Below are positions 23,801 to 38,200 of a DNA stretch of 64,000 nucleotides, piece after piece. The position numbers and the translations under genes are program-made. The notes beneath the pieces were generated by a model. The model saw only the letters and a list, made by a program, of their open reading frames with translations. It ran no database searches and was not told where the DNA came from. The first letter of the stretch is position 1; every line of letters begins with the position of its first letter. The stretch comes from Micromussa lordhowensis (lineage: Eukaryota > Cnidaria > Anthozoa > Scleractinia > Lobophylliidae), in contig OZ026599.1 of the NCBI GenBank assembly GCA_964020085.1, positions 34,057,586-34,121,585 of the forward strand, given 5' to 3'.

Positions 23801-26800
23801 CCGCAACCCAGCCATGAGCCCCCATTCCATGCCGAAGGGACTCTTCGACCTAGCCGCCGGCCTAGGTCGGAGAGAAGGAAGGGCTCATGGCTGGGGGAAG
23901 CCATGGCCCTGAACTCGCCAAGGTCCCGAGGCACCCTAAGCCCAAAAAAAAGGAGGGGAAAAAATAAATAAAACGCAAAAATACCTAAGACAGTTGGCTT
24001 GCCACACCTATGATGGTATCAACTGGCGTACGAATGTAGAGCTGGTAAGCATCGCTGGACCATCGGCCAAGGGTTTTGATAAGGTGATCCGGGATTCCCC
24101 GAGTAGCTGCTGAGGTGGCCGCACCAATGCGGAAGCTGTGACCTGAAAAACAGCCCGGAACTCCGGCTGAGGAAAAAATGGACCGAATGGAGCAGGCCAA
24201 CCACTGGCGGCTTAGAGGTGTGTCATCAGCGAGACGAAAAAGAGGGCCTGGAGCGGGGCCACGAAGGTGCAAATATTGGACTAAAGCACGTACAGGGCAG
24301 AGGTCTTGCCCACCAGTACCGATGTAGACGAAGCAGCCTTGGCGAAAGGGGTCTGTCTTGGAGCATTTTATGAGGATCCTGAAGCTCTTAGGATTAGACA
24401 ACGAGTCAGCTTGGATGTCGTTGACTGAGAGATGAATGGCTGGATCAAATGGGGCGTTGACGGTAAACTCACCAGCTCGAAGGAAACCGAAGAACCCGAT
24501 ACAACAAGCGGCCCATAGCATTGTATGGTTGTGGGAGGAGAAATCTAGTGAACGATGAATGATGCGCATCAAATCACTTGTGATGGGTTGACGCTTCGGT
24601 TGGTTTGATCCTTGATGGCGCTTGATGCCACGCAGAACGCGTCGCAGCTGGAGACAGCCCACGAGAGGGTCAGGTAGACCTTCATCAACGTGAAGAGATC
24701 TAACTGCTGACAGGTAAACCTTAATTGAAGAGTGGTGGAGAGTATCTGCGAGATGAGCGCAGAAACGTATGAGTGTTTCTTCACTGGCCGGAAGCACAGA
24801 TCCAGATGGATGGAGGCGATTATCCTGAATGCAGAAGGTGATGAAACGACGCTGAGCTGATGAATAGCAATTCCGTGTCGATGGAGCAAGGCCATGAGTT
24901 AGGTAGAATTGACACTTGTCTGTCAGACAAGATCCAAGTCCAAGAGGAGCTGCCGAGGGATCTGGGTCTGATGGAGTGCTGCGCGAGGGGCCAACTGACG
25001 GAAACGCTGAAACTGAAAGCGAGAAAGCGCATCAGCGATGGGGTTACACTTTCCCCTGACTGAGGAGGCTGTGAAGGAGAAGGAGTGATGTGCCGCTAGA
25101 AGACAGAGGTAACGAACCAGAACCATTATGTCGGGGGCCCTCGAGGTGCCTGACCGCAGGATTGCCACCACTGAGCTGTTGTCCGATCTGAAGTTAACCC
25201 TCTTAGATGTCCATAGAGGACCCCATATGTAGGCTGCAACCACAATAGGAAAAAGTTCCTTGTACTCAATTGACTGGGAGACCTGCGAGGCCAGCCAGGA
25301 GCCTGAGAACCACTGGCGTTGGAACAAGGCACCATAGCCTAGAGCACCTGACGCATCTGAAGAGACCTCGAAGTCCGGCAAGGGGGCCCACTGGGGATAC
25401 TGAAGAAAACTGCAGCCGTTCCAAGAGCGAAAGAGTTCTCGCCACCAAGTGAGGTCGAGAAAGAACTCCCGGTTGAGGCGAATTGGATGATCATCACGAC
25501 GGAACGCACACAATAGGTTAATCATGCGGCGTAAGAAGGAGTGACCTTGAGGAACCACCTTGCAGGCATGCTGGAGATGACCAATTAGCGACTCGAGGTC
25601 CTTCCGTTTACAGGAACTCTTGTGCGACCATTGTTCTAACAGAGCAGTTGTATTGTCAAACTTGTCTTTCGGAAGACGAGCCTGTAGGAGTACGGAATCT
25701 AGTTCAATCCCCAGGACAGTCATACACGTACAAGGGCCTTCGAATTTTTCTGGGTGGAGGGGGATGCCAAGCTGAGAAAAACAATGGATGGAGTTATCCA
25801 GATTGTGTTGACAAGCAGGAGAGCCAGGTGGGCCAAGGGTATGAAAGTCATCTAAATAGTGCATCAGGAAGGAAACGTTGTAATTCTGTTTTGCGATCCA
25901 CTCAACCAGGTCAACAATACAAGTGAAAAAAGGGAGCGGACCGGACGCCAAAAGGAAGGACCATGTCCACGTAATAAGCCCCTTGCCATTTCATGCACAA
26001 TAGTGGGCGATCCTCTGGGTGGATTGGTACAATGCGGTAAGCGCTCTGAACATCAAATTTAGCCATCAGGGTGCCCCGACCCAGCTGCATAATGCCTGCC
26101 ATGATGTCGTCCACCTTCATGTACTGGAGGGAGTAATCCTTGCTGGCAATTCCATCACTGACGCTGTGACCAGTTGGGCTGGACAAGTCCAGGATAAGGC
26201 GCCATTTACCTGGCTGATTGCGTTTGGGGATGGCACCAAAGCGACTGACATGACAACTCTGGAAAGGGGGCCGAAGAAAAGGGCCTGCCACCCTGCCCAA
26301 TTGTACTTCGGTATGGAGGTAATTATCTATGACCTGGGGGTTCGCGATAGCTGAAGCCATGTTTCCTGAAGCTGACTTAAGGGAAATCTTGTGGTTGAAG
26401 CCGAGGTGAAAACTATGACGTAGACCCTGGATGACATAGGCCGCTTTGTCTGGGTGTGGATAGTTGCGAAGTTCATACTGCAGTCTGTCCACCACGATGG
26501 GGGAAAGCTGTGACACTGGTTTTAAGGGGCATGCTGCTGGAAGAGTGGAGGTGGTGTCCTCAGAAGGCGATGAGACAGGTTGAAGGCCAGCGTGTTGAGA
26601 AACTGGAGCTGGAGGAGAATGCCACTGTAAAGGGCAACTGTTAATCGACGGCGACGAATCAAAGCTATGTACAGGATAGGCTGGGCTCTAAAGGGTCTGC
26701 GGTACCATGATGGGAAACTAGAACACGAGTAGGATGCAACTGTGATGGACCAACATAAATCAACGAAGAAGAATCAGAGCTTTGTAAAGGATTGGCCAGG

Positions 26801-29800
26801 CTGGGGGAGTCTGTGGTAGCGTGTGAAGAAACTGGAACTTGAGGAGAACGCAACTGTAACGGACGAACGTTGATCAACGGAGACAAAACAGAGCTATTTA
26901 CAAGATGAGCTGTGCTCGGAGAGTCAGCGGTAGCGGCGGCCCCCCTTTTGCTGGTTGGGGGAGCGGGACCGGGCTCTGCGTGGGGGGCGGTGTGAGCAGT
27001 GGGTACTTCGATGGTCTCCATCGCACGATTCGCAGGCATGACGAAACCGGCAACGGCCAAAGGGCCAGCTACAACGCCCATCATTCCACGAGTGGCAGTA
27101 TTGTGTGGAGCTTGAGTTGCCAGTGGCAGCAGGTGCCCCGGAAGACGGTGAAGCTAGCGCAGGGGCCGGTAGAGATGTTGAAGCGGAGGGAGATCTTGTG
27201 TGGAAATTGTAAAGATCAGCATTCATGCGAGACCAATCTGTGGAACCTGAGGCCGCTGCGTCCTTCCTGTACACAATGTCATAACTGAGCCAGGACCTGT
27301 CACGGAAACGCTTAGCAGTTTGGATGATCAGCAACTTGTATTTATGAAGGTCAAGCCAGCGGGAAGGAAACGAGTTGCAAAGCACCAAGCAAAAAATTGA
27401 GAAAGCCTCTACCCAGGTAACAATGTCCGTTATTTCCACAACGCGCTTCTTCTTCTCCACTAATAACTTTCCCTCCAAGTAAGCCTGCGGTTGCGTGTCC
27501 TGGGCTTTGATGTTGTCTGACAAAAGGTCAGCCAGTTCGATAAACTGTCCTCCTGTGATTTTTACCACCAACTTATGAGGGATGGGAGAATACCCCGGGC
27601 CAACAGGAAAATCCGATCCGAGAGTGGGCGGCGTCGAAGAAAACGTTGTGGCGCCAAGAGAGCCCCCCAACGATAATGGCGGGAAAGTGGAAGATGTGAC
27701 GGGGGATAGCGAGGACACCACGGCAGGTGAACTTAGGGTGCTGTATGTAGGAATAAACGAAGGAACTACTTGTCCAAACGTACCTGACTGAGGAAGAGAC
27801 TGGCCCGGAACAGTGGCGGGCGGACCAATGGCGGGCGAAGCTGAAGGCGCCAATGGAACCGAACTGGAGGACGTGTTTTGCACCGCGTGCTCCCGAAGAG
27901 ATGACAGCAGCGCCGGTAAGGAGTCGGCCAACGCCTGTGAAATCGCCAGAGAAAGGGCATTATTATCCGGCAAACTGACACTCTGGGACGAAGCCGAGGT
28001 GACGATCGAGGTGGAAGCCGACGTTGTAGAAGTCGAGCTGTCGTTGGAGCGGGACGGCGAAGCAGTTGACGGGGTAACGGTCGATAAGCTGTTGTTCGTC
28101 GTCCGCATCGTACGTTTTGCCAAGACAACCGCAGAAACAACGAGCAACACGAGTTGCTCACACACTAATACACGCTGACAACGGAGCTGAAACGGGACAA
28201 ACTGTTGCTGACAAGCCCGCGGCGTGAGCTGCTCCCAGGCAACTGCTAACACAACGAGCAACGCGAGCTGCTCACCCACCGCTAACACAACGAGCAACAC
28301 GAGATGCTCACACACCGCTGCCACACGCTGAAACGAAGCTGGAACGCAGGCAAACCGTTGCTAACAAGCTAGCAGCGTGAGCTGCTCCAAGACAACCGCT
28401 AAAATTGCTAAAACAGCTCGAGAAAACAACGAGCAACACGAGCTGCTCACACTCCACTAACGAAAATACTAACACACCCTGAAATGAAGCTGGAACCAAC
28501 CATGTGAGCCTGCACTTGAGCACGCGACCGCTGACCAGGAGGTTGCACGCTTAGCTCGTGGCGGTTAACTTTGTTAAATATAATTTAACTAAATTAAAAA
28601 TATTCAAATAATGCTCACCTGCGTCTGGCAGAGAAATCTTGTTGTACTTATGAAGCAGATCAGCCTTTTCTTCCTCAAATGGCGACTGACCTGTGTTTGG
28701 TCTGTAACATGAAACATCAAAAGCTGAATTATAAGTGAACCAAAGTACATTGATCTTTTCATACCGGGACTTAGGCTCGATTTCCGCTGATCTCTCAGTT
28801 CCGCGTGACTCCCCGAGACTCTTTTCGGGGTATGAACGCGGGCTCATTTCCCGAAACAGCGGCTGGTAATCCAGCCTAATCGGGACTGCGTCCCGGACAA
28901 AAGGAGGAAAGGATTGCCACTCACTAAAATGAAAAATATAAAGACTAAACCCGACTTTTCCTTGACTTCTCATTGACTATTTAACAGGATGAACTTGCAG
29001 GATGATTCTTCTAGCCATGAAACAAAATTTCCCCGTCTATGCGACAATATCTAATAAAGTATTTACCAGTAACCTAAAGATAAAATTCCCTGAATTTTCA
29101 CCGACTTTGATCAGGGAGTTCCCTGGTCTGATACAAAATTCCTGAATAAAATCTGATTTTCCCTGACCTTGGCACCCCTGGGAAGTGTTCACAACAGCCG
29201 ACATCTCGGTTTTCGTATTATAAATTGATGTAAATCAAACACGTGATTTCATTTTCTGAGAGGACAAACAAGTCAATCAACTAGTGTTTATGGACTCCCT
29301 CCTTGAGTCAAATGTATCGAGTTGAGAAAAATTCTAGGAGACGAAACCGGCTCAGGCAGATTCTCCAGATTTTGTTACCTTGTAATATTGAAAAGACGCG
29401 TCGAGGATTTTTTCTGTATCGCTAACAGGTACAGGCGCTGTCCTTTCTGTTCCCTTTTGGAACAATAAAAGCCGTCCAGCTTACTAGATCCATTCTCTTG
29501 AAACTGCTTCACGGCCGAATCCCAGTCTATCCCGCGGTCAACGTTTAGAGTCACATGTCTGTTGATGAAAAATGTTATCTTATAACAACCGTGATTGACA
29601 GCTGTCAGTTAAACAATACTTGGCCGATATTGTTCAGTCAGTCACTTACTTTGTTTCCATGAGGCCTCTTTGGAAGTCGGTGAAAACCGGTTTAGGATCG
29701 CCGACCATCGTGATTGAAGATCCAGATACATCTGTCACGCCTTCACTGTACCTATGTAACGTCACGCAACATTTAATGACAAGGTTGAGGGAGACTTAGA

Positions 29801-31180
29801 GGCTTCAGTTTTGTTTAGATTGAATTTCCGTGCACCGTGGTCTCAGTTGGGAAGTGGAATTCGAAAGCACATTGTTACTAGCAAATAAATAGTTAAAGTC
29901 AACCATCTGGAAATAATCCCTGTTTTGAATTAATCAAGGTAGCTGACGAAGAGAATCTCAGTTCCAGTGTAAATTTGAAGTAAATTCCTTCAAGGAGTAG
30001 TCAGAGAAAAACAGAACATACCTCCCTTCTCGCTTTGCAGTTTCGATTGCTGCTTGAAGGCATTCACAGAAATAGGAAAACAACTACAAACGAAAGAGGA
30101 AACAGCAAATTATCAGAAGAAGGGTAGAAACTATAAACAACTAAAATTACTATCCATCACTTACTCAATGATTGGTTAAGTACGAGAGATTGGCAAACAC
30201 GCAGCTAAGCAACAGATATCAAGCTGGCGACAAGTTTCGGAATGTTCGTGCCTTGGTCCATAAGAATCGGGACACTTCGGGTGACGTGAAAACAAAAATA
30301 CCTCGAACATTCGTTCCCCTAACATTTACCTCTTCGTATAGCAAAGCTAAAAATACGAGCGTGGACGTCGACAAAGTGATGAACTGCTCTACAAAAGGCG
30401 CATTAGATCATATTTACATGCTAATTTGCGCCACATAAAAATACTAATAGATAATAAATATTTAATTAAGCTGCTCAGTATTACTGATTGAAAGGAAGGC
30501 AATAGACAGCAGTTTTACACTTACCAAGTTTTGTCTCTCCACACTCAGCCCTAAAATGCGATTTAAAAATCTTCCAACATCACTGGCTTCTTTGTCTCTT
30601 ACTACAAAACTTCCATCAGTTACACCCATGGATAAAACACATTGCTGGGAAAGAAAACAATAAAAGCAAGTAAAAAATATTACGGGAAGGTATTATGACA
30701 CGATTGATTCCTAAGACCTGGCAAAACAGACTCGTAAGTAGACGCAAGTTGAAAACTTGGGTCTACTTACGACTCTGTTTGGCCAGGCTTTGTGTACACT
30801 AAACGAATAAAGGGGGCAAGTTTCTAAAGAAACTGTGGTGCCGCGTCGGTGGGGAGTATTACAAGATAATTTGGTTTTATCAACTGGGTTGAGAATGTGA
30901 ATTGTCCACCGTAAAGAGATTCGGAAGCTGACGTTTCGCGCGTTAGCCCTTCGTCGGAGCTAAGGGCTAACGCTCGAAACGTCAGCTTCCGAATCTCTTT
31001 GTGTATACTAGCCAGGGAAACGGCTCTGGGAACGAGGTTGAAGTCAACGCATGTGCAGACAAGGCCTGGCCAAACGGAGCAGACCCCAGTTTTCAACTTC
31101 CGTCTGATTGCAGAACAAAAGATCAGTGAGCAAATTAGCGAGATACATGTACTTAAGCACGTACGTATGTAATAATAGTC

Positions 31181-31249
<69 letters not shown>

Positions 31250-32224
31250 GTAGTAATAATCGAAAATTTATCCACGATAACCCTTCAGTACAAAGCACTG
31301 TATTCGATATCATGCGGCTTAAAAAAACTGAACATTTTACAAAGGTATCAACTAATTAGCACTTCGGCTACTCAGCAATTTTGCAGTTGTTGAAAGCCAT
31401 CATCTGCTTCATTGGTACACGTAAAGGACTAAGATTGTCGGATATTACTAAGTTTCACAAACTCTTGAAATATTTGGAGGCAGTTAGGATATAGCACGAT
31501 GCCTTCGGTACACAAAGTGTTATGCCAATGAGGCAAAAGTTAAATACGCACCGTGGCAGAGATTCGCTTGAAAATTGGCGCGTGTTTACATTGTGTCACA
31601 GCAGACAAGAGAGAAAGGTTTCAGAGAAGTCGAAGTTTAGGTAGACCTGTCTGAGAACACACAGAACGTATGCATCACTGTGAGCGAATAAGGAAACACT
31701 TCACATACCCTGGCTATCGTGTTAAACTCTGTAAATTCGTATTTATCAGGAATCTGAGCTGCTGAGAGAACCTTGGACAAAGCGACTCCTGGACAAATGG
31801 ATTGCTACGGAGAGAGAAAATAAAACAAAGTTAAGCGAACCCGAGGACCAAATATCGTTTATTCTTTGCAACAACCTGTGAAACATACCAGAGTAATGGA
31901 CTGGTACATGTTTCTAAGGGCGGACCGACCATAAGGTGTGTCAAAATTGAACTGAGTTAAGTCGGCCCCTGTTGCAGCTCGTCTGTCGCCTTTGGTGAGC
32001 GCACCTAATAAACAAACAAATAAACACATAAATACTCACATTGTCTACACTTACAGTGACTCACTTCCACTGGAGCTATGTCAAGGTACGTTTTTCTAAT
32101 GAGGACTGCCCATAGAGCTAGTACTGTAAAGACAGTCCAGAGTCAGCGTTTTCAAAATTCACCGCCTGTAGCACCACTTATCACCGCCCAGAACCACACA
32201 CTAAGCCTAGAATAGGCGGATTCA

Positions 32225-32256
<32 letters not shown>

Positions 32257-35200
32257 TGCATACGGCTTTGCGTATAGAAAGAAAAATGTTAGGTATGAAT
32301 TGACTTCAGGCAGCTAAAGAACAAGTGAAACTTAGTGCATGGCCAAATGTTTAGCTCTTTGGGTGAAATATTCAAGGAGAAATTGTCTTTCAAAAACTGC
32401 AAAATTTCTGGATGGCAAAAGCGCTAATGAGCTCATACATTCTTTGTTAAATTTTGAGATTTTAAACCCGTGTTGCACAAAAAGTATTCAATACATCAGG
32501 CCCAAATTCACTGGCAGAGTTAATCGTACTATGACCTTTCAATATTCAGAACTGATTTATTTGTAGCTCCATCAGAAACCGAATTGCTTATGCTAATGAG
32601 GCAAATATTGTAAACAAGGATTCCTCTATAGAGTAGCAGACGTGGACAATTGTCAAAAAATATGTCTCTAGCTTTTTCCTTCAGAAAGTTCCACCTTAAG
32701 ACCTTGACGAGGGAGTAGTATTACCAACGTTTTCCTTTGGGTTAGCCCTACGTTGGTGAGGTATGAGCGTTATAACGTCTCGCCATTTTAGATAGAATGG
32801 AAAGTCTACATCGGGCCAAGGCGTATTCCGGTTTCAGTAGAGTGGCACGAAGCGGCCAGGGTATGTCTACTCTCCCCCCCCCCCCCAAAAAAAAAAAATA
32901 AACTCTCTTCCCTGAATGAGCATTAATTCACTGTCACTTGTTGGTACAACATGTCGCTGCTGTTGAGTGGTGACAACTAAATAATAAATAATAATCAAAA
33001 CACAAAAACAGAATCCTCTAGACTTCTCCTGCCCATAACCATCACCCCTTACCCTTAGCTGCGTTTCTTAAAGTGCTACTACGATCAAATTCTCGATACC
33101 CATTTTTTTACATTTTCGTACACAACAGGTCTTTCTAAAATACCTTGCCAAATTTCAATCTGCTACGAACAGTATAACTCATGTTTTTTGGACCTTTATT
33201 TCCGAGAATTTACGGCCGCCATTAATTTTCCTTGTTCCAAGTCTGGGTTGAGAATTGGAGAAAATGACGTCATTTTCTCAAAAATACCACACGGGTTGAA
33301 ATTATAATAACAAGTAGTATAGCAGTTCGCATAAGAATAACAAAAGCTTTGGCTCATAAATTCGTGCAATTTTCTACATTAATTGTTATTATAATTTCAA
33401 CCCGTGCGGTATTTTTGAGAAAATGATGTCATTTTCTCCAATTCTCAACCCAGACTTGGAACAAGGAAAATTAATGGCGGCCGTAAATTCTCGGAAATAA
33501 AGGTCCAAAAAACATGAGTTCTGTTGTTCGTAATAGATTGAAATTTGGCAAAATATCTTGGACACACCTATTGTGTGCGAAAATGTAAAAAAAATGGATA
33601 TCGAGAATTTGATCATAGTAGCACTTTAATTTGCCAAAGACGAAACCGCTTCGTCCTGATTGGTTAATGTAAAATGTACAGATTACACCACAACCTGTTT
33701 AGCTGGTTCTCTTGCTACATTACCTAGTGACTGGAGCCTGCGAGCAACAGCCGCTGCGAATCTTCTCTCTCCACCCAAGTTTGTAGTTACAAGTTTATAG
33801 ATCGGACCACTAAAAACCAGAGAACAAAAACTCGTGAAAGCAAAAATGAACAGCTAACAGCTCTCATGGAGTTCATAGCTTTCTTGTCGTTTGAGGCAAG
33901 TGTTCTACATTATTAAAATAAAAGCTGTTTAGCAGTACAGATATGTCCAGGATTGAACGCTAATGAGATTCAAATTCCTTATGATAAGCATCACAAAGTG
34001 TCCTCATTGGTAAAAAGTCACCAAAACACACACAAGTCTGTCAAATATGAAGTAAAATGAAAATGTCAAATAGCTCTGCCAAATATGAAGTACTAATTAA
34101 TCAATACTTGCGTTCAATCCTGGACATAAGTGCTAGTGTGCGGCCATTCAAATGAAAACTATTGAGCAGTTCTTTTGTGCGGTACTGTTCATCGCGCTGT
34201 ACAAGGTGGTTCTAACTTTCACGTCTGTGGATGAAACCCTTGTGTGTGACCACTCAAATGAAAGCTATTGCGTAGTATATCCATGTGATACTGTTATTAT
34301 GCTGTGAAAGTGACCCTTATATTTTAATCTTATATTATCTTAGTTATTTGTTGATAGGTATTATTTCAATTTTGTTCTTTTTACATTTAATTTCTGTGTT
34401 ATACCTACAAACTAGCTGGTGAGATTGTTCTCACAAAAGCTAAGTGTAGGCTTTGGAGTCTGTGGATGAAACTCTAGTGTGTGACGACTCAAATGAAAGC
34501 TATTGAGAAGTACTTTCATGTGGTATAGTTTGTTGAGCTGTACAAGGTGGTTGTAACCTCGAAAGCTGTGGGTAAAACCCTTTCTATATGAACATAGCAA
34601 TGAAAGTCAATAAGCAATACTCTTATGTGGTCATCTCAGTGCGTTTTCTAATACTTTGCAAAGTATCATTTACGACGTTTTTCAATTTAGCACTCTTCAG
34701 AAAGAGTCCTTACCTTGTCTGGTTTGACCGATGTGATCTTCCTAGCTGTTGAACAGCCTTGTCAGCACTCCATGGTAACTCAATTGTCACGTGAACACGG
34801 CGACACTGATTGGCTGCTCGGAGGTCAGCATGCAATGAGATTCCTGTAACGGACAAAACAACAAGGAAGACATCTTTGGGTAAATCTTTGTTGTAGCCTT
34901 CTATTTTCACTTGCTTTTTCTCTGCGCCCTCGTCAACTATCACGCGTTATAGCTCACCACTAATTATTCCCCGATTCTTATTAGTATAAATTGATCACGT
35001 GACGCGATAGTGCTCATCCGCGGAGAGACACTATTTAAACATTAGAAATTCTCAGCTCCGACTATTGCATTTCTAGCTTTTTGATTGGCTGAAAAACTCC
35101 GACTATGAGCTGATAGTCAGAGTTTTACGTCATATGGAAAATAGTGCGCCAAGTTTAAAAATTTTCCGCACGAAGTTTTCAACTTCAGCCCTCTATAATG

Positions 35201-38200
35201 GCCGACATAAAAATCGGCGGCAAAACCCGGTTTGAGAATTTACTAAAACAATTATTCCATTCGCCCTTGTTGGATATGAAGTGATTATAACCAACTCGCG
35301 CTACGCGTTTGTTGGTTATTTTATCACTTCATATCCAACTCGGGCTCATGGAATAATTGTTATATAGTGTTTCTGTCGAGGAACTATCCGCTGGTACCCG
35401 CGAAAATTTGATGTTCTTAAAACAAATATTTGCCCGAGAAGCGAAGCTTCGAGGGCAAATATGCTAGCTTTAAGAACATCAAATTTCCATAGGGCAACTA
35501 TCAGATCAATAGTTCCGAGACATAAACACTCTATTGTCTTTATTGTTCCATTAAATTTTCCTCCGCGCGCCAATTTAAAAATCATATTGAATCATTTTCG
35601 ACATTTTCAGATGAAACCCGAAAAAGAAAACAGACGAAAACCTACTTAATACAATGTCAATTGTTTATTTTCTATAAGCCTGCTTGTCTACAGACATTTT
35701 TTCACGGACGAGTACATGTACTATCCGGCTGACAGTGTCTTTTCGCAGACGAACACTATCGCGTCACGTGATCAATTTACACAAATAAGAATCGGAGAAA
35801 GTTTAGAGTGCAAAACCTTCAAAGCCCAATAGACCTCTTTAGCTTGGGCAGTTTGTTTTACCATTTCAGACCATGTGATGATACTCTTGAGAATTCTTAC
35901 TTTCCAATTTTTAAATAGTCATGTGCATATGAATGAATAACTTTTAGATGGATAAAAGAACTATTCTCTGGAGAATATCACGTGGTCTGAAATGGGAAAA
36001 CAAACTGCCCAAGCTAAAGAGGTCTATTAAGCTAACCCAGGATTAGCGAGAATTTCAATTTCAGTTTTGCATTTTTTGTATTTTCCGTTTATAAATTTTG
36101 TCCTTCAGTTTTGAGCTTGAGCCATCTCAAACTAAACAAAAGATAAGAAGTGAAAAATATTTTTAAGCAAGAAAAAATTATACTTCGGTTAACTTTTAAT
36201 CCTGGGTTAGCGTTAACGGGCTTCGAACTACCCTGTCCACGATTGTTGGCGTAATATTTATTGGTCTCCTGATCACCCATACTAATCGATCTTTTCTGCT
36301 CAATGCTTCCCAGTGATACAACTCACCGGTGCTAGCAGCATCTGATATGATAGCCACATGTTTTGTTCCATTCATGAAGCTGTTTCTCTAAAATGAGAAT
36401 ATTGAATAATCAAAATAAAGACTTGAACACATGCTACAACAGTCAACACTGCGAGCTATTTTTCTCTCCAGCTGTGATTGCAAGAGGTGCGAATTGTCCG
36501 CGATCATATCGGTTTTGACTTTGTAAGGAATGTTTTAGTGTTTCACAGTACAAATACTACAGCTGCTGCGCTAAAATTTTAAGTAGATGCAACAGTCTGC
36601 AAGATTTCACGTTGAAACGCCAGGCAAGTCTGATGTTTAAAACACAGCTGTTTAATGCCTTTTCGCTCAAGAGAGAAAAGTTAAAAAAAACCAACATCGT
36701 TTTTTTGGGATTCAGATTCGATAGCTATAAAGAAGAAAATATCTGATAGCTGTGTTTCAATAGAGCTCTCACCTCTTGAATATTTAAACTGTCCACACTG
36801 CTGCTATCTGATTCCCGAGCCTCGTAATGGGGCTGAGGTTGCTTCTCGGTTTTTACTACGCGGCCACGTCTACCCGTCATTTCTGCTACTTTCCCTGGTC
36901 CCCCTAGTTGGTTTATGAGGTCATCCAGAGGACTGGGGAAGAAAAAAAGTGATATAATATAATTGTAATGTTGTACTGTATTCACTTTTCAAATTGCACA
37001 AAGTATATCAGCGTTCTTTGTAGCTCAGAAGGTAAAAGCACTGTGTATGCATGGCTGAACATATCAGTACAAACCTAATCGGAAGATTAATTTTCCTGAC
37101 AAACGTTAACAGAAGGTTCTTTGCTTGGACGCTCCACTGATCTTGCACCACATCACCATTCTAAACAACAACAACAAAATGATCAAGTCAACTTTGGCAA
37201 CATGGTTACCAAAATTGATGCACAAGAGAGCGTCCACTGTATAGTGTATGTTCATGAATTCTCGGGGAGTCAAATGAACATAATGTAACAGTCAATTCGA
37301 AACTTTAACTTCCCTCCCGGACAACAGCTCCACCTCCCAACTACTCCGGTAGTTTGATACTTTGACTTTACAGTTGGAGTAATTCCCATCTCCCAGGGCA
37401 AAAAATATAATGGGGTTGATTTGCCCCACACAAGGTTATACCTCGCAATCAAATTCTTTGACCCTTGGGACAAACAAGGCAAAAATAAGTTATGGGAAAT
37501 GAAAAAGAATTCACCCTCAAACTTCCGTTTTGAACTTCCACTTTCACAAGTATTGTTTTATAGGCATTTGTATAATGTTATTTCAGTGGTTAAACTTTGA
37601 CAAGCAGAACTCTATATCGACCTTCAAACACAGCACTCAATGCACAGGGCTTTTGAAGGTCTGTTTTTCGAACTCCAGCATCACAAAGAGAAGTTTTGTC
37701 CCTAATGATGTCTATGTGAGCTTCACCATGATTTCCAGGGAACGTTTTCAGACTTAACCTACCCCTCCCATATGATGTCAGATTCCACCCTGACAACAAC
37801 CACTGATGTCAAATTCCCCCTGTTTAAAATCAGCTATTTAAATGCCCAGGATATGTCTAGAGGGGGGGGGGTGTTGTTGTTTCCATTTCATTGATACATA
37901 AGTGATTCTGCAAAGGACAGGGTTTGATTCCTGGTTGAAGAAACTATTGGAGTCCGAAAATAAAAAGAATGCATTGCTTTTGTGTTCAATATTTAGTACA
38001 AATATAATTGAATCAATGTTGGTTTAATTCAGATGTTTTAGTTAGCTTGTGTACACAGGCTGGATTTAGTAAATGGAAGAACTTACTGATTTCATTATCT
38101 GAGTCGGGAAATATTGTGTGATAAACCGAGAGAGGATTTCTTCTGTGCTGGAAATAAAACCATTCAACATTCCACCGCACCGTGTTATTTCACTTTCTAA

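Larger units (their letters stand above)
23242..28595 (-). mobile_element. Ngaro-type tyrosine-recombinase retrotransposon
   Basis: Read on the minus strand the order is A1 (28595-28341), gag, RT/RNase H, tyrosine recombinase, B1 (23829-23692), A2 (23692-23439), B2 (23379-23242). This split direct-repeat layout (A1-ORFs-B1-A2-B2) is diagnostic of Ngaro/PAT-like members of the DIRS order. A1 and A2 differ by about two positions in 255 bp, so the insertion is recent. The RT carries a frameshift. It sits in SBNO intron 29 in the sense orientation, 23 bp from the exon 29 donor. As expected for recombinase-based integration, no clear target duplication is seen. Confidence 0.92.

Noticed and set aside
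25911..25951. Programmed frameshift in the Ngaro RT
   Set aside because: It falls between two core RT motifs beside a six-base homopolymer; a mutation or sequencing error is the simpler reading.
27813..28178. Plus-strand 121-codon frame
   Set aside because: Antisense shadow of the Ngaro gag frame.
26560..28470. CRISPR-like spaced repeats
   Set aside because: Repeat units are degenerate and unequally spaced, in a eukaryotic retroelement.
31108..31359. Open frame with a poly-Asn run
   Set aside because: Translation of the AAT microsatellite inside an SBNO intron; no domain or codon support.
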